Of a stretch of DNA of 36,733 nt, positions 1-11,339 are shown in pieces. A program made the translations under genes and the position numbers. The notes below the pieces were generated by a model that ran no database searches, had not been told where the DNA came from, and saw only the letters and a program-made list of their open reading frames with translations. Numbering within the stretch: the stretch's first letter is position 1; the number at the start of each line of letters is the position of its first letter. This stretch comes from an uncultured Anaerolineales bacterium (GTDB taxonomy: Bacteria > Chloroflexota > Anaerolineae > Anaerolineales > UBA4823): assembly GCA_937928795.1 (NCBI GenBank), contig CALFWB010000100.1, forward strand, positions 1 through 36,733. Direction: 5' to 3'.

Positions 1-76
1 ATCTATTGTGAGAAGCCTCGGGCTTTGCCACGGCCTCCCTTAGCAACCCAATCTCATTTAGCAAAGGAAGCAAAAG

Positions 77-1255
77 ATGAAAAGCCACAAACTGCTCATG
101 ATTCCCGGACCCATTGAATTCGATCCCGCTGTTTTGGCGGCGATGAGTGTGCCCACCAGCAGCCATACCGACCCGGCTTTCATTCAGACTTTTGGCGAAG
201 CCCTCCAGAAGATGCGCACGGTTTTCCAATCGCCCAATGGACAACCCTTTATCGTGGCTGCTTCGGGTACGTTTGGCATGGATGTGGCTGCCGCAAACCT
301 TGTCGAAGCAGGAGATCGAGTTTTATTGCTCAACATCGGTTACTTCAGCGAGCGGTTTGGGGAGATTCTTGAATGCTACGGCGCCCAAGTTACCCAAATC
401 AAAGCTGAGGTTGGCAACCGCCCCGATCCGCAACAGGTTGAAGAAGAACTGAAAAAGGGCGGCTATAAAGCCTTGTTCTTTTCCCATGTGGATACCTCGA
501 CAGGTGTCCTTAACGATGTGCCTGCTCTGGCGCGTCTTGCTCACCAATACGGCGCCTTGTGCGTCGTGGATGGGGTCTGCTCGGTGGCGGCCGAAGAACT
601 GCGCATGGAGGAATGGGGCGTGGATGTGGCTCTGACCGCCTCGCAGAAGGCAATCGGTGTGCCGCCGGGTTTAGCCCTTTGGATGGTTAGCCAAAGGGCA
701 CTTGAGGCGCGCCGGCGGCGCAAGAGCCCTGTCCCGAACTACTACGGCGATTGGCTGAGGTGGTTGCCGGTCATGCAAGCCCACGAAGCCAGCCAATTTG
801 ATTACTTTGCCACCCCAGCGATTAACCTTATCCGAGCGTTGAATGTCAGCCTTTCCCAAATTGTCGCCGAAGGGATCGAAAATCGCTATGCCCGCCATCG
901 CAGGATGAGCCACGTTTTCAAAGCCGCCATGACCGCAATTGAACTCGACCAAATCCCCGTCTCGGAAGCGGTGGCAGCGCATACGTTGACCGCCGTTCGT
1001 TATCCCAAAGGTATCCAAGCGGCCGATTTTTTGCCTCGCGTTGCCCAAGAAGAAGTGATCGTCTCCGGCGGTTTGCTGCCGCCCATCAAGCAAGAGTACT
1101 TTCGCGTTGGGCACATGGGCAACATCAGCTTTGGCGATCTGATCGGCACGATCAGCGCCATTGAGCGGGCGCTCTACAGCTTGGGTTACCGTTTTGCCGT
1201 TGGCTCAGGTGTGGCTGCTGCCCAACGCGCAATTCAGGAAAATGGAGTGGCTTAG
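77..1255 (+). CDS. Class V aminotransferase (alanine-glyoxylate / serine-pyruvate type)
   Basis: This is a 392-residue cytoplasmic fold-type I PLP enzyme of the class V aminotransferase family, the group that contains alanine-glyoxylate and serine-pyruvate (serine-glyoxylate) aminotransferases. The N-terminal MIPGPIEF matches the substrate-loop region of that family, SHVDTSTG (residues 136-143) is the usual cofactor-phosphate region, D165 in VVDGV should contact the pyridine nitrogen, and K191 in TASQKAIG should form the Schiff base. The length is normal for the family. The ATG at 77 follows an AAAGGAAG ribosome site. The gene stands alone on the plus strand, so its neighbours do not reveal the substrate. 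A related class V activity, such as 2-aminoethylphosphonate-pyruvate transaminase or a sulfur-compound transaminase, cannot be excluded. Confidence 0.9.
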   Translation: MKSHKLLMIPGPIEFDPAVLAAMSVPTSSHTDPAFIQTFGEALQKMRTVFQSPNGQPFIVAASGTFGMDVAAANLVEAGDRVLLLNIGYFSERFGEILECYGAQVTQIKAEVGNRPDPQQVEEELKKGGYKALFFSHVDTSTGVLNDVPALARLAHQYGALCVVDGVCSVAAEELRMEEWGVDVALTASQKAIGVPPGLALWMVSQRALEARRRRKSPVPNYYGDWLRWLPVMQAHEASQFDYFATPAINLIRALNVSLSQIVAEGIENRYARHRRMSHVFKAAMTAIELDQIPVSEAVAAHTLTAVRYPKGIQAADFLPRVAQEEVIVSGGLLPPIKQEYFRVGHMGNISFGDLIGTISAIERALYSLGYRFAVGSGVAAAQRAIQENGVA

Positions 1256-1438
1256 TATGACGTTTGGTAATTGTCTTCTGAGTTTACTGAACGATTCATC
1301 CGCTAACATGAGTAGATTTACGCTAATTTTGCCGATTTTTCGCGCAGATGATGCACTTTTCAGATGAGAATTCGGAATATACTTGAACAGGGCTGTACTC
1401 AGAAAGACGTGAGTTTGGGTGAGTAAGGAATTCGGACT

Positions 1439-1520
1439 TGTCATTTCGACCAGCACAGCGAGAAATTCCCCATCTGTCATTTCGACGAGCGCAGCGAGGA
1501 GAAATCTTGAGGACTTCTCG
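1439..1520. repeat. Dispersed TGTCATTTCGA...GCAGCGAG repeat, two direct copies
   Basis: Two near-identical copies lie head to tail, starting at 1439 and 1475. Each reads roughly TGTCATTTCGACnAGCnCAGC followed by GAGAAAT. Related copies occur near 27541-27630 and 32473-32560, so this is a dispersed intergenic family. The rest of the 318-base gap between the aminotransferase and the Lon-like gene (1256-1573) shows no convincing gene or RNA. Confidence 0.75.
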
Positions 1521-1573
1521 TTTTCTAAGCCGTGACTTGAATGTCGCGTCACGAAACCCATAAGGAGTCATCC

Positions 1574-4015
1574 ATGATCGAGGAACTGCCGGTCGAACAT
1601 CTATATCATCGCTGTGACCCAGCCAGCATTCCCATTCCCTCCAGTCGCAGCGCTGCTCGCCTGAAAGCGATCATCGGTCAAGATCGAGCAGTCAAAGCGA
1701 TGAAATTTGGGTTGGGCATTCAAAGCAAAGGGTTCAACTTGTGCGTCTCTGGCTTGCCCGGCACCGGACGGACAACAGCCATCAAGCAATTTCTCGAAGA
1801 GCTCGCAGCGGCGCAGCCCACCCCGCCTGACTGGTGCTATGTCAACAACTTCAGCGATCCTAGCCGACCCAATGCGATTCTGCTTCCACCTGGCCGAGCG
1901 GTGGAGTTTCAAAAAGATATGGATCGCCTTGTTCGCGAGGCTGTCCAGGAGATTCGCAGCGCCTTTGAAGGCGACCAATACGCTGTTTTGAAAGAAGAAA
2001 CCTTGCGCGGTTTCCAGCAACAAAAGCAAACCTTACTGGACAACATCAATCAGTTCGCTCGACAAGAGGGTTTTCTCATCCAGCCGACCCCCGTTGGCTT
2101 GCTAACCATTCCGGTGCTGGATGGTAAACCGCTGGAAGAAGCCGAGTTTCTGCGCCTGCCCGATGAGCAGAAAGAAGCCATCCTTGTCCGCCAAAAAAAG
2201 GTGCAAGAAGCCTTAGAAGCCGCCTTGCGCCAAGCGCGCAACGCCGATCGCGCCGCAGCCGAGGCTCTGCAACAACTGGATCAGCGCGTGGCGTCCTTTG
2301 CCATGCAACGCATGATCGAGGAGATGAAAGAAAAATACCGTTCGGTTGCGGAGGTGAACGATTTTATTGATCAGGTTCAGAAAGACCTGTTGGAAAACCT
2401 TTCCCAAATCCGCGGCGAAAGCGAAGGAGGCGAAAGCCAAAGCGCCGAGCCGAGCCGGCGCAGCCGCCAGCCCCTGTTGCGCAAATATTCCGTCAATGTG
2501 CTGGTGGACAATTCGGGATTGAGCGGCGCGCCCGTGGTGGTGGAGATGAATCCCACCTTGCCCAATCTGTTCGGCAAGATCGAACAGGAAGCTCAATTCG
2601 GCACCTTGGTCACCGATTTTACCCTGATCCGCCAGGGCGCCCTGCACCGCGCCAACGGTGGTTATCTGGTATTGCCGTTTCAACAATTGCTGGCAAATCC
2701 ATTTGCTTGGGATTCCTTGAAGCGCGCTCTTGAAAATCAAGAGATTGTCATCGAAGAGATCGGCGAACGCGTTGGATTTGCCACCCGCAGCCTACGCCCT
2801 GAACCCATCCCGCTAAGCGTAAAGGTGATCCTCATCGGCACACCCTATCTCTTCTCGTTAGCCCAGGCATTGGATGACCAATTTCCAGAATTGTTCAAGG
2901 TGAAGGCAGATTTCGACACCGTCATGCAGCGCAACGACCAACGCATTGAAGATTATTTGGCCTTTGTCGGCACGCTCTGCGAACATGAGGGCTTGCTTCA
3001 CCTCGACCGCCCGGCGTTGGCACGCTTTGTGGAAATCGGCTCGCGCTTAGCAGAGGACCAGCGCAAACTTTCGGTGCGCTTTCGGGAGCTTTCGGACATC
3101 TTGCGCGAAGCCCATTATTACGCTCAACAAGATGGGGCAACCGAGATTCAGGTTACCCATTTAGAAAAAGCCCTCTACGAACAGCAGATGCGTTCCAACC
3201 TCATCCAAGAGCGCATCTACGAGATGATCGAGCGTGGCACGCTAAAGATTGAGGTGAGCGGTCAGCGGGTGGGACAAGTGAACGGTCTCTCGGTAATTTC
3301 ATTGGGCGATTATAGCTTTGGGCAGCCCAACCGCATCACGGTCAGCGTCGGTTTGGGGCGCGAAGGGCTGATTGACATTGAGCGGGAAGCCAAGCTGGGC
3401 GGACCCATCCACACCAAAGGCGTTTTGATCCTCAGCGGTTATCTGAGCGAGCGATTCGCACACAATAAACCGCTCAGTTTATCCGCTCGGCTGGTGTTTG
3501 AACAGAGTTATAGCGGCGTTGAAGGGGATAGCGCCTCCAGTGCCGAACTGTATGCCTTGCTCTCCGCTCTGGCTGAGGTTCCGCTAAGGCAAGGGATTGC
3601 CGTGACCGGCTCGGTCAACCAGAAGGGAGAAATCCAAGCTATCGGCGGCGTGAACGAGAAAATCGAGGGCTTCTTCGAGGTTTGCCAGGGGCTTGGTTTG
3701 ACGGGCGAGCAAGGGGTGATCATTCCTGCTAGCAACGTCCAGAATCTGATGCTTAAGGCAGCGGTGCGCCAGGCGGTCGAAGAGGAGAAATTTCATATCT
3801 GGGCGGTGAACACGGTCGAAGAAGGGATTGAGATTTTAAGCGGACTGCCGGCTGGAAAGCGTGGCGAAGACGGGCGATACGAGGAGGGTACTCTCTTTGC
3901 CCGGGTCGATGCCCGCCTACGCCAAATGGCCGAACAAATCGAAAGCTTTAGTCGCTCCTCCAATCACAAATTAGCGCAGCGCCCAGACGACGAAGAGGAA
4001 CGATACCAGCATTAA
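1574..4015 (+). CDS. Lon-like ATP-dependent protease (AAA plus S16 peptidase)
   Basis: This 813-residue protein belongs to the Lon-like group that lacks the classical LON substrate-binding domain and resembles E. coli YcbZ (AAA_32 plus Lon_C). A Walker A motif, GLPGTGRTT, lies at about residues 60-68. The C-terminal S16 domain has the catalytic serine S653 in GDSAS and the lysine K696 in GGVNEKIEG; the 43-residue spacing equals that of E. coli Lon (S679/K722). A long, charged, probably coiled segment lies between the P-loop and the second AAA part (about residues 130-290). The ATG at 1574 is chosen because AAGGAG lies six bases upstream; an in-frame ATG at 1541 has no such site. The Walker B region reads GGYLVLPFQQ, without the usual acidic residue. 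The family degrades damaged or regulatory proteins in the cytoplasm. Its 3' end overlaps a convergent gene by 45 bases. Confidence 0.9.
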   Translation: MIEELPVEHLYHRCDPASIPIPSSRSAARLKAIIGQDRAVKAMKFGLGIQSKGFNLCVSGLPGTGRTTAIKQFLEELAAAQPTPPDWCYVNNFSDPSRPNAILLPPGRAVEFQKDMDRLVREAVQEIRSAFEGDQYAVLKEETLRGFQQQKQTLLDNINQFARQEGFLIQPTPVGLLTIPVLDGKPLEEAEFLRLPDEQKEAILVRQKKVQEALEAALRQARNADRAAAEALQQLDQRVASFAMQRMIEEMKEKYRSVAEVNDFIDQVQKDLLENLSQIRGESEGGESQSAEPSRRSRQPLLRKYSVNVLVDNSGLSGAPVVVEMNPTLPNLFGKIEQEAQFGTLVTDFTLIRQGALHRANGGYLVLPFQQLLANPFAWDSLKRALENQEIVIEEIGERVGFATRSLRPEPIPLSVKVILIGTPYLFSLAQALDDQFPELFKVKADFDTVMQRNDQRIEDYLAFVGTLCEHEGLLHLDRPALARFVEIGSRLAEDQRKLSVRFRELSDILREAHYYAQQDGATEIQVTHLEKALYEQQMRSNLIQERIYEMIERGTLKIEVSGQRVGQVNGLSVISLGDYSFGQPNRITVSVGLGREGLIDIEREAKLGGPIHTKGVLILSGYLSERFAHNKPLSLSARLVFEQSYSGVEGDSASSAELYALLSALAEVPLRQGIAVTGSVNQKGEIQAIGGVNEKIEGFFEVCQGLGLTGEQGVIIPASNVQNLMLKAAVRQAVEEEKFHIWAVNTVEEGIEILSGLPAGKRGEDGRYEEGTLFARVDARLRQMAEQIESFSRSSNHKLAQRPDDEEERYQH

Positions 4016-4738
4016 GCCCAACCAGGTCATGCCCTGCCATATCCCGCCAAAGGTACCGATGGCAAACAAAACCAAAGGCGCTCCCAAGACCAACAGGGTC
4101 AGAACGATGACAATTTTGCGCCCTTTTTTCACTCTCTGGATAATGGTATCTTCCTCCACCACAAATGGTTCTTCCTCATCGGCGAGGTTTTCTTCGGCTT
4201 CGCTTCCAACAACTTCAGCAGAGAGAATCGTTGGAGTCGATCCTTTGAGGTAATAAATGCGATAAGCGCTGCCGACTTTAAACGCTTCCAGTTGAAAAGG
4301 TGTTAGCAATCGAATCGTATGACCACCGACTTTGATCTCAAAGCGGGCTGAGTTGGGGTGCATTTGACCGTGTTGAATCTCCCCTTCGGCAACCTGAATG
4401 GTTTTCGACAAGGTGGCAGCAATTTGTTTGCGCAGGGAAAAGTAGCTTGCAATGAGAATCACAGTAAAGATGACGCCAACCATGGCGATAGGGATCAAGA
4501 AGTCGGGATCGTTCAAACTGGTGGTGGTGCCAGAGCCAAATGAGAAGAGGACAAACAGTCCGATTGTACCGAGCAAAACAACCCCAAAAGAGCTGGCACT
4601 GAGTTTGATGCCCGAAGCAATCGCTTGCTGACGGGCTTGTTGACGCGCCGAGAGTCTTCCTTGACGATTGGCAAGTAAATCACTGGTTGAAAAGTGATAA
4701 GTTTCGCGCAAGACTTGGTTGGGGGACTTCTTCGGCAT
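3971..4738 (-). CDS. Conserved membrane protein of unknown function, four predicted helices
   Basis: I do not recognise the family of this 255-residue protein. After a basic N-terminal segment it has two hydrophobic helices (about residues 47-66 and 81-103), a soluble middle region of about 100 residues that looks like beta structure (VGGHTIRLLTPFQ), an acidic stretch (EEENLADEEEPF-like), and two closing helices near the C-terminus. The ATG at 4738 is preferred because GAGG lies nine bases upstream and the upstream lipoprotein gene stops one base before it. An in-frame TTG at 4753 would overlap that gene. The tight spacing indicates co-transcription with the lipoprotein gene. The 3' end overlaps the convergent Lon-like gene by 45 bases. 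A membrane-associated scaffold or stress protein is possible but is not shown by the sequence. Confidence 0.75.
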   Translation of the reverse strand: MPKKSPNQVLRETYHFSTSDLLANRQGRLSARQQARQQAIASGIKLSASSFGVVLLGTIGLFVLFSFGSGTTTSLNDPDFLIPIAMVGVIFTVILIASYFSLRKQIAATLSKTIQVAEGEIQHGQMHPNSARFEIKVGGHTIRLLTPFQLEAFKVGSAYRIYYLKGSTPTILSAEVVGSEAEENLADEEEPFVVEEDTIIQRVKKGRKIVIVLTLLVLGAPLVLFAIGTFGGIWQGMTWLGLMLVSFLFVVWALR

Positions 4739-4739
4739 T

Positions 4740-5138
4740 TCAGCGTACCTCAAAGGTTAGGGAGCGGTCGAGTTTGTCGTTCAAGTAAAGATCGACTTTG
4801 TATTGCCCGGCAGGCCAGAGGGCATCGTTGCTCAACTCAAAAGTCAGTGTGCCACTGCCGCTGGTCAGGGAGGTCTCCATGAGGTAGGTGTTCGGCTCAA
4901 CATCCTCTACGTTCACCGCCGTCCAGACCGCTTTGACGGTGGTATCATCCGGTGCATTCTTCAGTTCGACGATGGCATAAAACACCTGATCGGGGGCAAA
5001 CAGCGTGGTTGGAGAACCGCCATTCGGGTTGGCGGTGGTGTAGGCATTGGCGATATTTGCCGTGCTAAGACTGCCTTGGCAGGCAAGCGCCGCAACAATC
5101 AAAGCCAACACAACAAGGGGGATGCGATAGGTTTTCAA
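4740..5138 (-). CDS. Small putative lipoprotein
   Basis: The 132-residue product begins with a hydrophobic signal peptide ending in the lipobox VAALAC, so C20 is expected to be lipidated after signal peptidase II cleavage and the protein should be exported. The mature part is small and probably all beta; its end (LWPAGQYKVDLYLNDKL) resembles Ig-like folds that describe extension of a strand pair. I do not recognise a named family. The start is the TTG at 5138, which has AGGAG six bases upstream and places the signal peptide exactly at the N-terminus. Longer in-frame starts upstream would put unrelated, repeat-containing sequence before the signal peptide. It appears to be the first gene of a two-gene unit with the membrane protein downstream. 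Confidence 0.75.
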   Translation of the reverse strand: MKTYRIPLVVLALIVAALACQGSLSTANIANAYTTANPNGGSPTTLFAPDQVFYAIVELKNAPDDTTVKAVWTAVNVEDVEPNTYLMETSLTSGSGTLTFELSNDALWPAGQYKVDLYLNDKLDRSLTFEVR

Positions 5139-5250
5139 GATTTTCTCCTTTTGGCAATAAAGAGAAATTATACCATCAATATAAACTTTTGAAAAAACAC
5201 CCCTTCGCTCAACGACTAGTGTGCACTCAAAATTTGTTGGCAACATTGCT

Positions 5251-5281
5251 TTGTAGGACAACTCATTGAGTTGTCCTACAA
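5251..5281. repeat. Perfect 15-bp inverted repeat (TTGTAGGACAACTCA)
   Basis: Two perfect 15-base arms are separated by a single base. There is no T-run on either side, so this is more likely a dispersed palindromic element than a terminator. It lies in the 600-base gap 5139-5738, which otherwise holds a second repeat cluster and the ppdK terminator but no convincing gene. Confidence 0.8.
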
Positions 5282-5362
5282 CTTTTGCGTGGACACTCTG
5301 GCGGTCCAGCAATTCTAAATTTGAACATTTATTCGCCTCTGAGCAAAATGGAGCGGATTTCC

Positions 5363-5441
5363 GTAACATGGGCTTCAGCCCGTGTCTCATTCCCACAAGC
5401 TAAAGCTTATGTTACTGCACAAGCTGAAGCTTATGTGACAC
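5363..5441. repeat. Cluster of short palindromes of the ACATRAGCTNNAGCTTATGT type
   Basis: Three imperfect palindromes follow one another at about 5363-5388, 5394-5416 and 5419-5441. They are built on cores such as GGGCTTCAGCCC and AAGCTGAAGCTT flanked by ACAT and ATGT. The same family recurs at 27430-27477, and degenerate relatives occur in 24880-25010. Confidence 0.65.
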
Positions 5442-5678
5442 TGCCTTGAACTCGGAACCGCATTTGCCTCAATTTTCCAGATTGGATGGCCGAAACTGCC
5501 GTTTTGGGGTCTAAACCAATCGCTGCTTGCCCTACCGGTGCGCAAATCTGTGGTTTGGGCGTGGCAAGTTGAAGACCATTTCTACGATCGCCGGTAATTC
5601 GCTTGGCGTTCACGTCTAAACTTAGAATTACTGAAGGATTTTCGGAAGCAAGCGTTGTTGAAAGTTTGGCACAGCATC

Positions 5679-5714
5679 AAAAAAACGGTAGAGCAAAAAA
5701 TCGCTCTACCGTTT
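5679..5714 (-). terminator. Rho-independent terminator of ppdK
   Basis: On the minus strand a 12-base stem (AAACGGTAGAGC pairing with GCTCTACCGTTT) closes an eight-base loop and runs into seven consecutive T residues. It lies 25 bases after the stop codon of pyruvate phosphate dikinase. Confidence 0.9.
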
Positions 5715-5738
5715 AGCAAACTCACTTGCCCAAGGAAG

Positions 5739-8507
<2,769 letters not shown>

Positions 8508-8728
8508 GCTTGACCTCCAAGGAAAAATAAAAAATAAGTGCAAACCGATCCGAAAGTTTACCATAGATTGACAAATTTAATGGGCGGATTCGCCCGCAAC
8601 ACCTGCGACCTGTGAGCAAGAGAAGTTGGAGAGCAGAAACCCCGCTCAGCGATAAGTCAGATTCGTTTAGGATTTGATGAGAATCTCTTCAAAAACAGGC
8701 AGCGGAACTTGACAGGGTGAGAGCTTTC

Positions 8729-8756
8729 TTGTAAACTTTTCTATATTCTCTATAAT
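8729..8756 (+). promoter_or_regulatory. Probable sigma-70 promoter of the Rrf2-type regulator gene
   Basis: A TTGTAA -35 element (8729-8734) and a perfect TATAAT -10 element (8751-8756) are separated by 16 bases. Transcription would start only about ten bases before the ATG at 8774, giving a very short leader. This fits the absence of a clear ribosome site before that gene. Confidence 0.6.
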
Positions 8757-8773
8757 ATCACTAGACTTTAGAG

Positions 8774-9235
8774 ATGAAACTTACCAAACGCAGTGAATAC
8801 GGTTTACGGGCGATGATCGACATGGCCTATTGGGAAACAGAGCACAGTCCCAAGTTCGTCCAAATTAAAGACATTGCCCAACGGGAGAAAATACCGGCTA
8901 AGTTCCTAGAACAAATTCTTCTCGCATTAAAAAATGCAGGGCTCATCAACAGCCGTATGGGGATCCATGGCGGTTATTACTTATCCAAATCTCCCTCCGA
9001 AATCACGCTGGGACAAATCATTCGTGTCCTCGATGGTCCCCTGGCACCGATTCGCTGTGTGAGTCAAATCGCTTACGAACCATGTGGATGCCCAGATGAA
9101 GAAACCTGCGGTCTGCGCTTGGTGATGTTCGATGTGCGCGCAGCAATCTCAAACATTCTCGACCGCACAACATTGGCCGAGGTTGTTCAACGCGTCAAAG
9201 CTGCCCAAAAATCCAAAAATGCGCTAATTCCGTGA
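8774..9235 (+). CDS. Rrf2-family transcriptional regulator with Fe-S-type cysteines
   Basis: The 153-residue protein has the Rrf2 winged-helix N-terminus (MKLTKRSEYGLRAM, then an HTH at about 28-65 and the wing GIHGGYYLSK). Four cysteines (C95, C104, C106, C112) lie in the region where IscR- and NsrR-like members hold an Fe-S cluster. IscR uses three cysteines with different spacing, so the cluster is inferred. Family members sense cluster status, nitric oxide, redox state or cysteine levels and repress or activate nearby genes. It precedes pstS by 92 bases on the same strand, which makes the phosphate transporter a candidate target, although it could control only itself or remote genes. The ATG at 8774 gives the canonical N-terminus. 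Confidence 0.92.
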   Translation: MKLTKRSEYGLRAMIDMAYWETEHSPKFVQIKDIAQREKIPAKFLEQILLALKNAGLINSRMGIHGGYYLSKSPSEITLGQIIRVLDGPLAPIRCVSQIAYEPCGCPDEETCGLRLVMFDVRAAISNILDRTTLAEVVQRVKAAQKSKNALIP

Positions 9236-9327
9236 TTAAGCCGTTGCACCAATACCCGTGACAGTCACTTCAGCGCCGACAATGTATAGTAATTCTATAA
9301 ACAATATCGACATAAAAGGAGATCAAC

Positions 9328-10302
9328 ATGCAATTTCCCTCTAAAATTTCGCCCTTATGCGGTGTTTTAATGGGTAGTTTGATGGTGTTCATTTTATGCC
9401 TTTCTGCTTGCTCATCATCCCCCCAACCTACAGAGAAAAAGCAAGCGATCTCCGTATCGGGTGCGTTTGCACTATACCCGATGATGACTCGTTGGGCTGA
9501 AGAGTACCAAAAAATCCATTCAGAGATCGTCTTTGATATATCCGCCGGTGGGGCAGGAAAAGGGATGGCAGATGCTTTAGGTGGAGTGGTGGATATCGGC
9601 ATGGTTTCGCGAGAGATTACCCAAGAGGAGGAAGCGAAAGGCGCTTTTTGGTTTGCTGTCGCCAAAGATGCTGTCTTCCCAACCATGAATGCCAATAATC
9701 CGCTCAAAGAGCGCATTCTGCAGCAAGGATTTACCAAACAAATTTTTTATGACATCTTCATCAGTGGAGAAATCACGACTTGGGGACAAGCCGTTGGAGA
9801 TGCCCAAGTTCAAGACCCCATTCATGTTTACACTCGATCCGATGCGGCCGGCGCGCCCGAGACTTGGGCAAAATATTTAGGCAAAACACAAGAGGATTTG
9901 CTTGGAGTAGGAGTCTTTGGTGACCCCGGTTTGATTGAGGCTGTGGCAAAAGATCCGCTCGGCATCGGCTTTAATAACCTCGGGTATGCTTATGACGCAT
10001 CCAGCGGCGCTCCAGTCTCGGGCATCTGGATCATCCCCATTGACGCCAATGAAAACAAAGTCGCCGATCCAGACGAAATCTTAAGTACAAAAACGAAAGC
10101 CGTTGCGGCTGTTGCCACCAATCGTTATCCTTCTCCACCAGCCCGAACGCTGTATTTGGTCACCAAAGGTAAGCCAAGCGGCATCGTGTTGAACTTTATT
10201 CGATGGATTCTAATTGACGGACAGCAATTCGTCAGGGAAGCGGGCTATATTGAAATTACCCAAACACAACTTCAAGAGAGCCTTAAAAAGTTGAGCCCCT
10301 AA
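9328..10302 (+). CDS. pstS: Phosphate ABC transporter substrate-binding lipoprotein
   Basis: This 324-residue periplasmic-type binding protein starts with a signal peptide and the lipobox LSAC, so C28 should anchor it to the outer face of the membrane. The ligand-binding signature of PstS-like proteins is visible in SVSGAFALYP (about 42-51) and in SAGGAGKGMADALGG followed by IDIGMVSRE-like sequence, where backbone and Ser/Thr/Arg side chains hold phosphate. An AAAAGGAG ribosome site precedes the ATG at 9328. It is the first gene of a four-gene transporter operon. The PBP-like family also contains sensors and binders of other oxyanions, but the pstCAB genes downstream make phosphate by far the most likely ligand. 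Confidence 0.93.
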   Translation: MQFPSKISPLCGVLMGSLMVFILCLSACSSSPQPTEKKQAISVSGAFALYPMMTRWAEEYQKIHSEIVFDISAGGAGKGMADALGGVVDIGMVSREITQEEEAKGAFWFAVAKDAVFPTMNANNPLKERILQQGFTKQIFYDIFISGEITTWGQAVGDAQVQDPIHVYTRSDAAGAPETWAKYLGKTQEDLLGVGVFGDPGLIEAVAKDPLGIGFNNLGYAYDASSGAPVSGIWIIPIDANENKVADPDEILSTKTKAVAAVATNRYPSPPARTLYLVTKGKPSGIVLNFIRWILIDGQQFVREAGYIEITQTQLQESLKKLSP

Positions 10303-10346
10303 GCCACTTTCGACCCAAGTCTATCTAACACAAAATTGAGCATTCT

Positions 10347-11312
10347 ATGAGCGGATTCAGTCTTTCAACCCCCCAGTCTGCTGTGACTCGCTCATATCGT
10401 TCCCAATTCGACCGCCTGATTCGCAGGATGTTCTGGGCGTTTTCAGCTCTGCCGCTTTTTCTTGCTGTCTCCATCTTGTCGGCCTTATGGGTAAAGTCGC
10501 AGCCGATCCTAGTGGCTCATCCGCTCGCAGAGCTCCTGCTCGGCTCAGCCTGGAAGCCCCAAAGGGGGGAATTTGGCTTCCTGCCGTTTATCAGCGGCAC
10601 AATCTGGGTCACCGTGGTTGCGTTGGTTATTGCTGTGCCAGTTTGTCTCCTGACCGCCATCTACCTAAGCGAATATGCGTCCGGGCGTCTCCAACGCCTG
10701 ATTAAACCTCTTTTGGATTTGCTTGCCGCCATCCCTTCGGTGATTTACGGCGTGTGGGGGGTTCTGGTCATTGGCCCGTGGGTACAACATTCCATTGCCC
10801 CTTTCCTCAGTCAATGGAGCCATATCTTCCCGATCTTCACTGCCACAAACCCAACCGGCTACAGTATCCTTGCAGGAGGAATGGTGCTGGCAGTGATGAT
10901 TGCCCCATTTATGATTGCAATCGCCTATGAAGTGTTTCAGACAGTTCCATTGGGATTGCGTCAAGCCTCGCTAGCTTTAGGAGCAACACGTTGGCAAACC
11001 GTCAAGTACGCGGTCTTACCCAAAGCTATCAGCGGTATCGTTGCCAGTCTGATCTTAGGTTGTTCGCGCGCACTTGGTGAGACGATGGCCGTTCTGATGG
11101 TCGTTGGCAATGTCCCTCAAATCCCGCGCTCCATCTTCGACGCAGCTTATCCATTGCCTGCTCTGATCGCCAACAACTATGGCGAGATGATGTCCATCCC
11201 CCTCTATGATGCAGCCTTGATGACGGCCTCCCTAACCCTGCTGGTCATGGTTTTGGGCTTAAACCTCTTCTCCATCCTTACCTTGCGGCATGTCTTGAGA
11301 GAAAAGAAATAG
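10347..11312 (+). CDS. pstC: Phosphate ABC transporter permease PstC
   Basis: This 321-residue inner-membrane permease has about six hydrophobic segments. The first (about residues 29-48) follows a polar, arginine-rich N-terminus, and the conserved ABC-permease stretch LLAAIPSVIYGVWGVLVIGP lies at about 127-146. The cytoplasmic coupling loop is visible as QASLALGATRWQTV followed by LPKAISGIVAS, the EAA-type contact with PstB. It pairs with PstA to form the channel of the high-affinity phosphate importer. It starts 44 bases after pstS, and its ribosome site is weak. Confidence 0.95.
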   Translation: MSGFSLSTPQSAVTRSYRSQFDRLIRRMFWAFSALPLFLAVSILSALWVKSQPILVAHPLAELLLGSAWKPQRGEFGFLPFISGTIWVTVVALVIAVPVCLLTAIYLSEYASGRLQRLIKPLLDLLAAIPSVIYGVWGVLVIGPWVQHSIAPFLSQWSHIFPIFTATNPTGYSILAGGMVLAVMIAPFMIAIAYEVFQTVPLGLRQASLALGATRWQTVKYAVLPKAISGIVASLILGCSRALGETMAVLMVVGNVPQIPRSIFDAAYPLPALIANNYGEMMSIPLYDAALMTASLTLLVMVLGLNLFSILTLRHVLREKK

Positions 11313-11339
11313 ATTTTACCTCAACGGAGAAAAAAACTC

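Noticed and set aside
671-1114. Long open frame opposite the aminotransferase gene
   Set aside because: It is antisense to an intact PLP enzyme and has no start signals of its own.
2213-2740. Long open frame opposite the Lon-like gene
   Set aside because: It is antisense to a well-supported gene with clear catalytic motifs, and such shadows are expected at this base composition.
5431-5613. Minus-strand frame of 60 codons
   Set aside because: It has no ribosome site, starts in unremarkable sequence and ends in the palindrome cluster. A decayed fragment is possible but unsupported.
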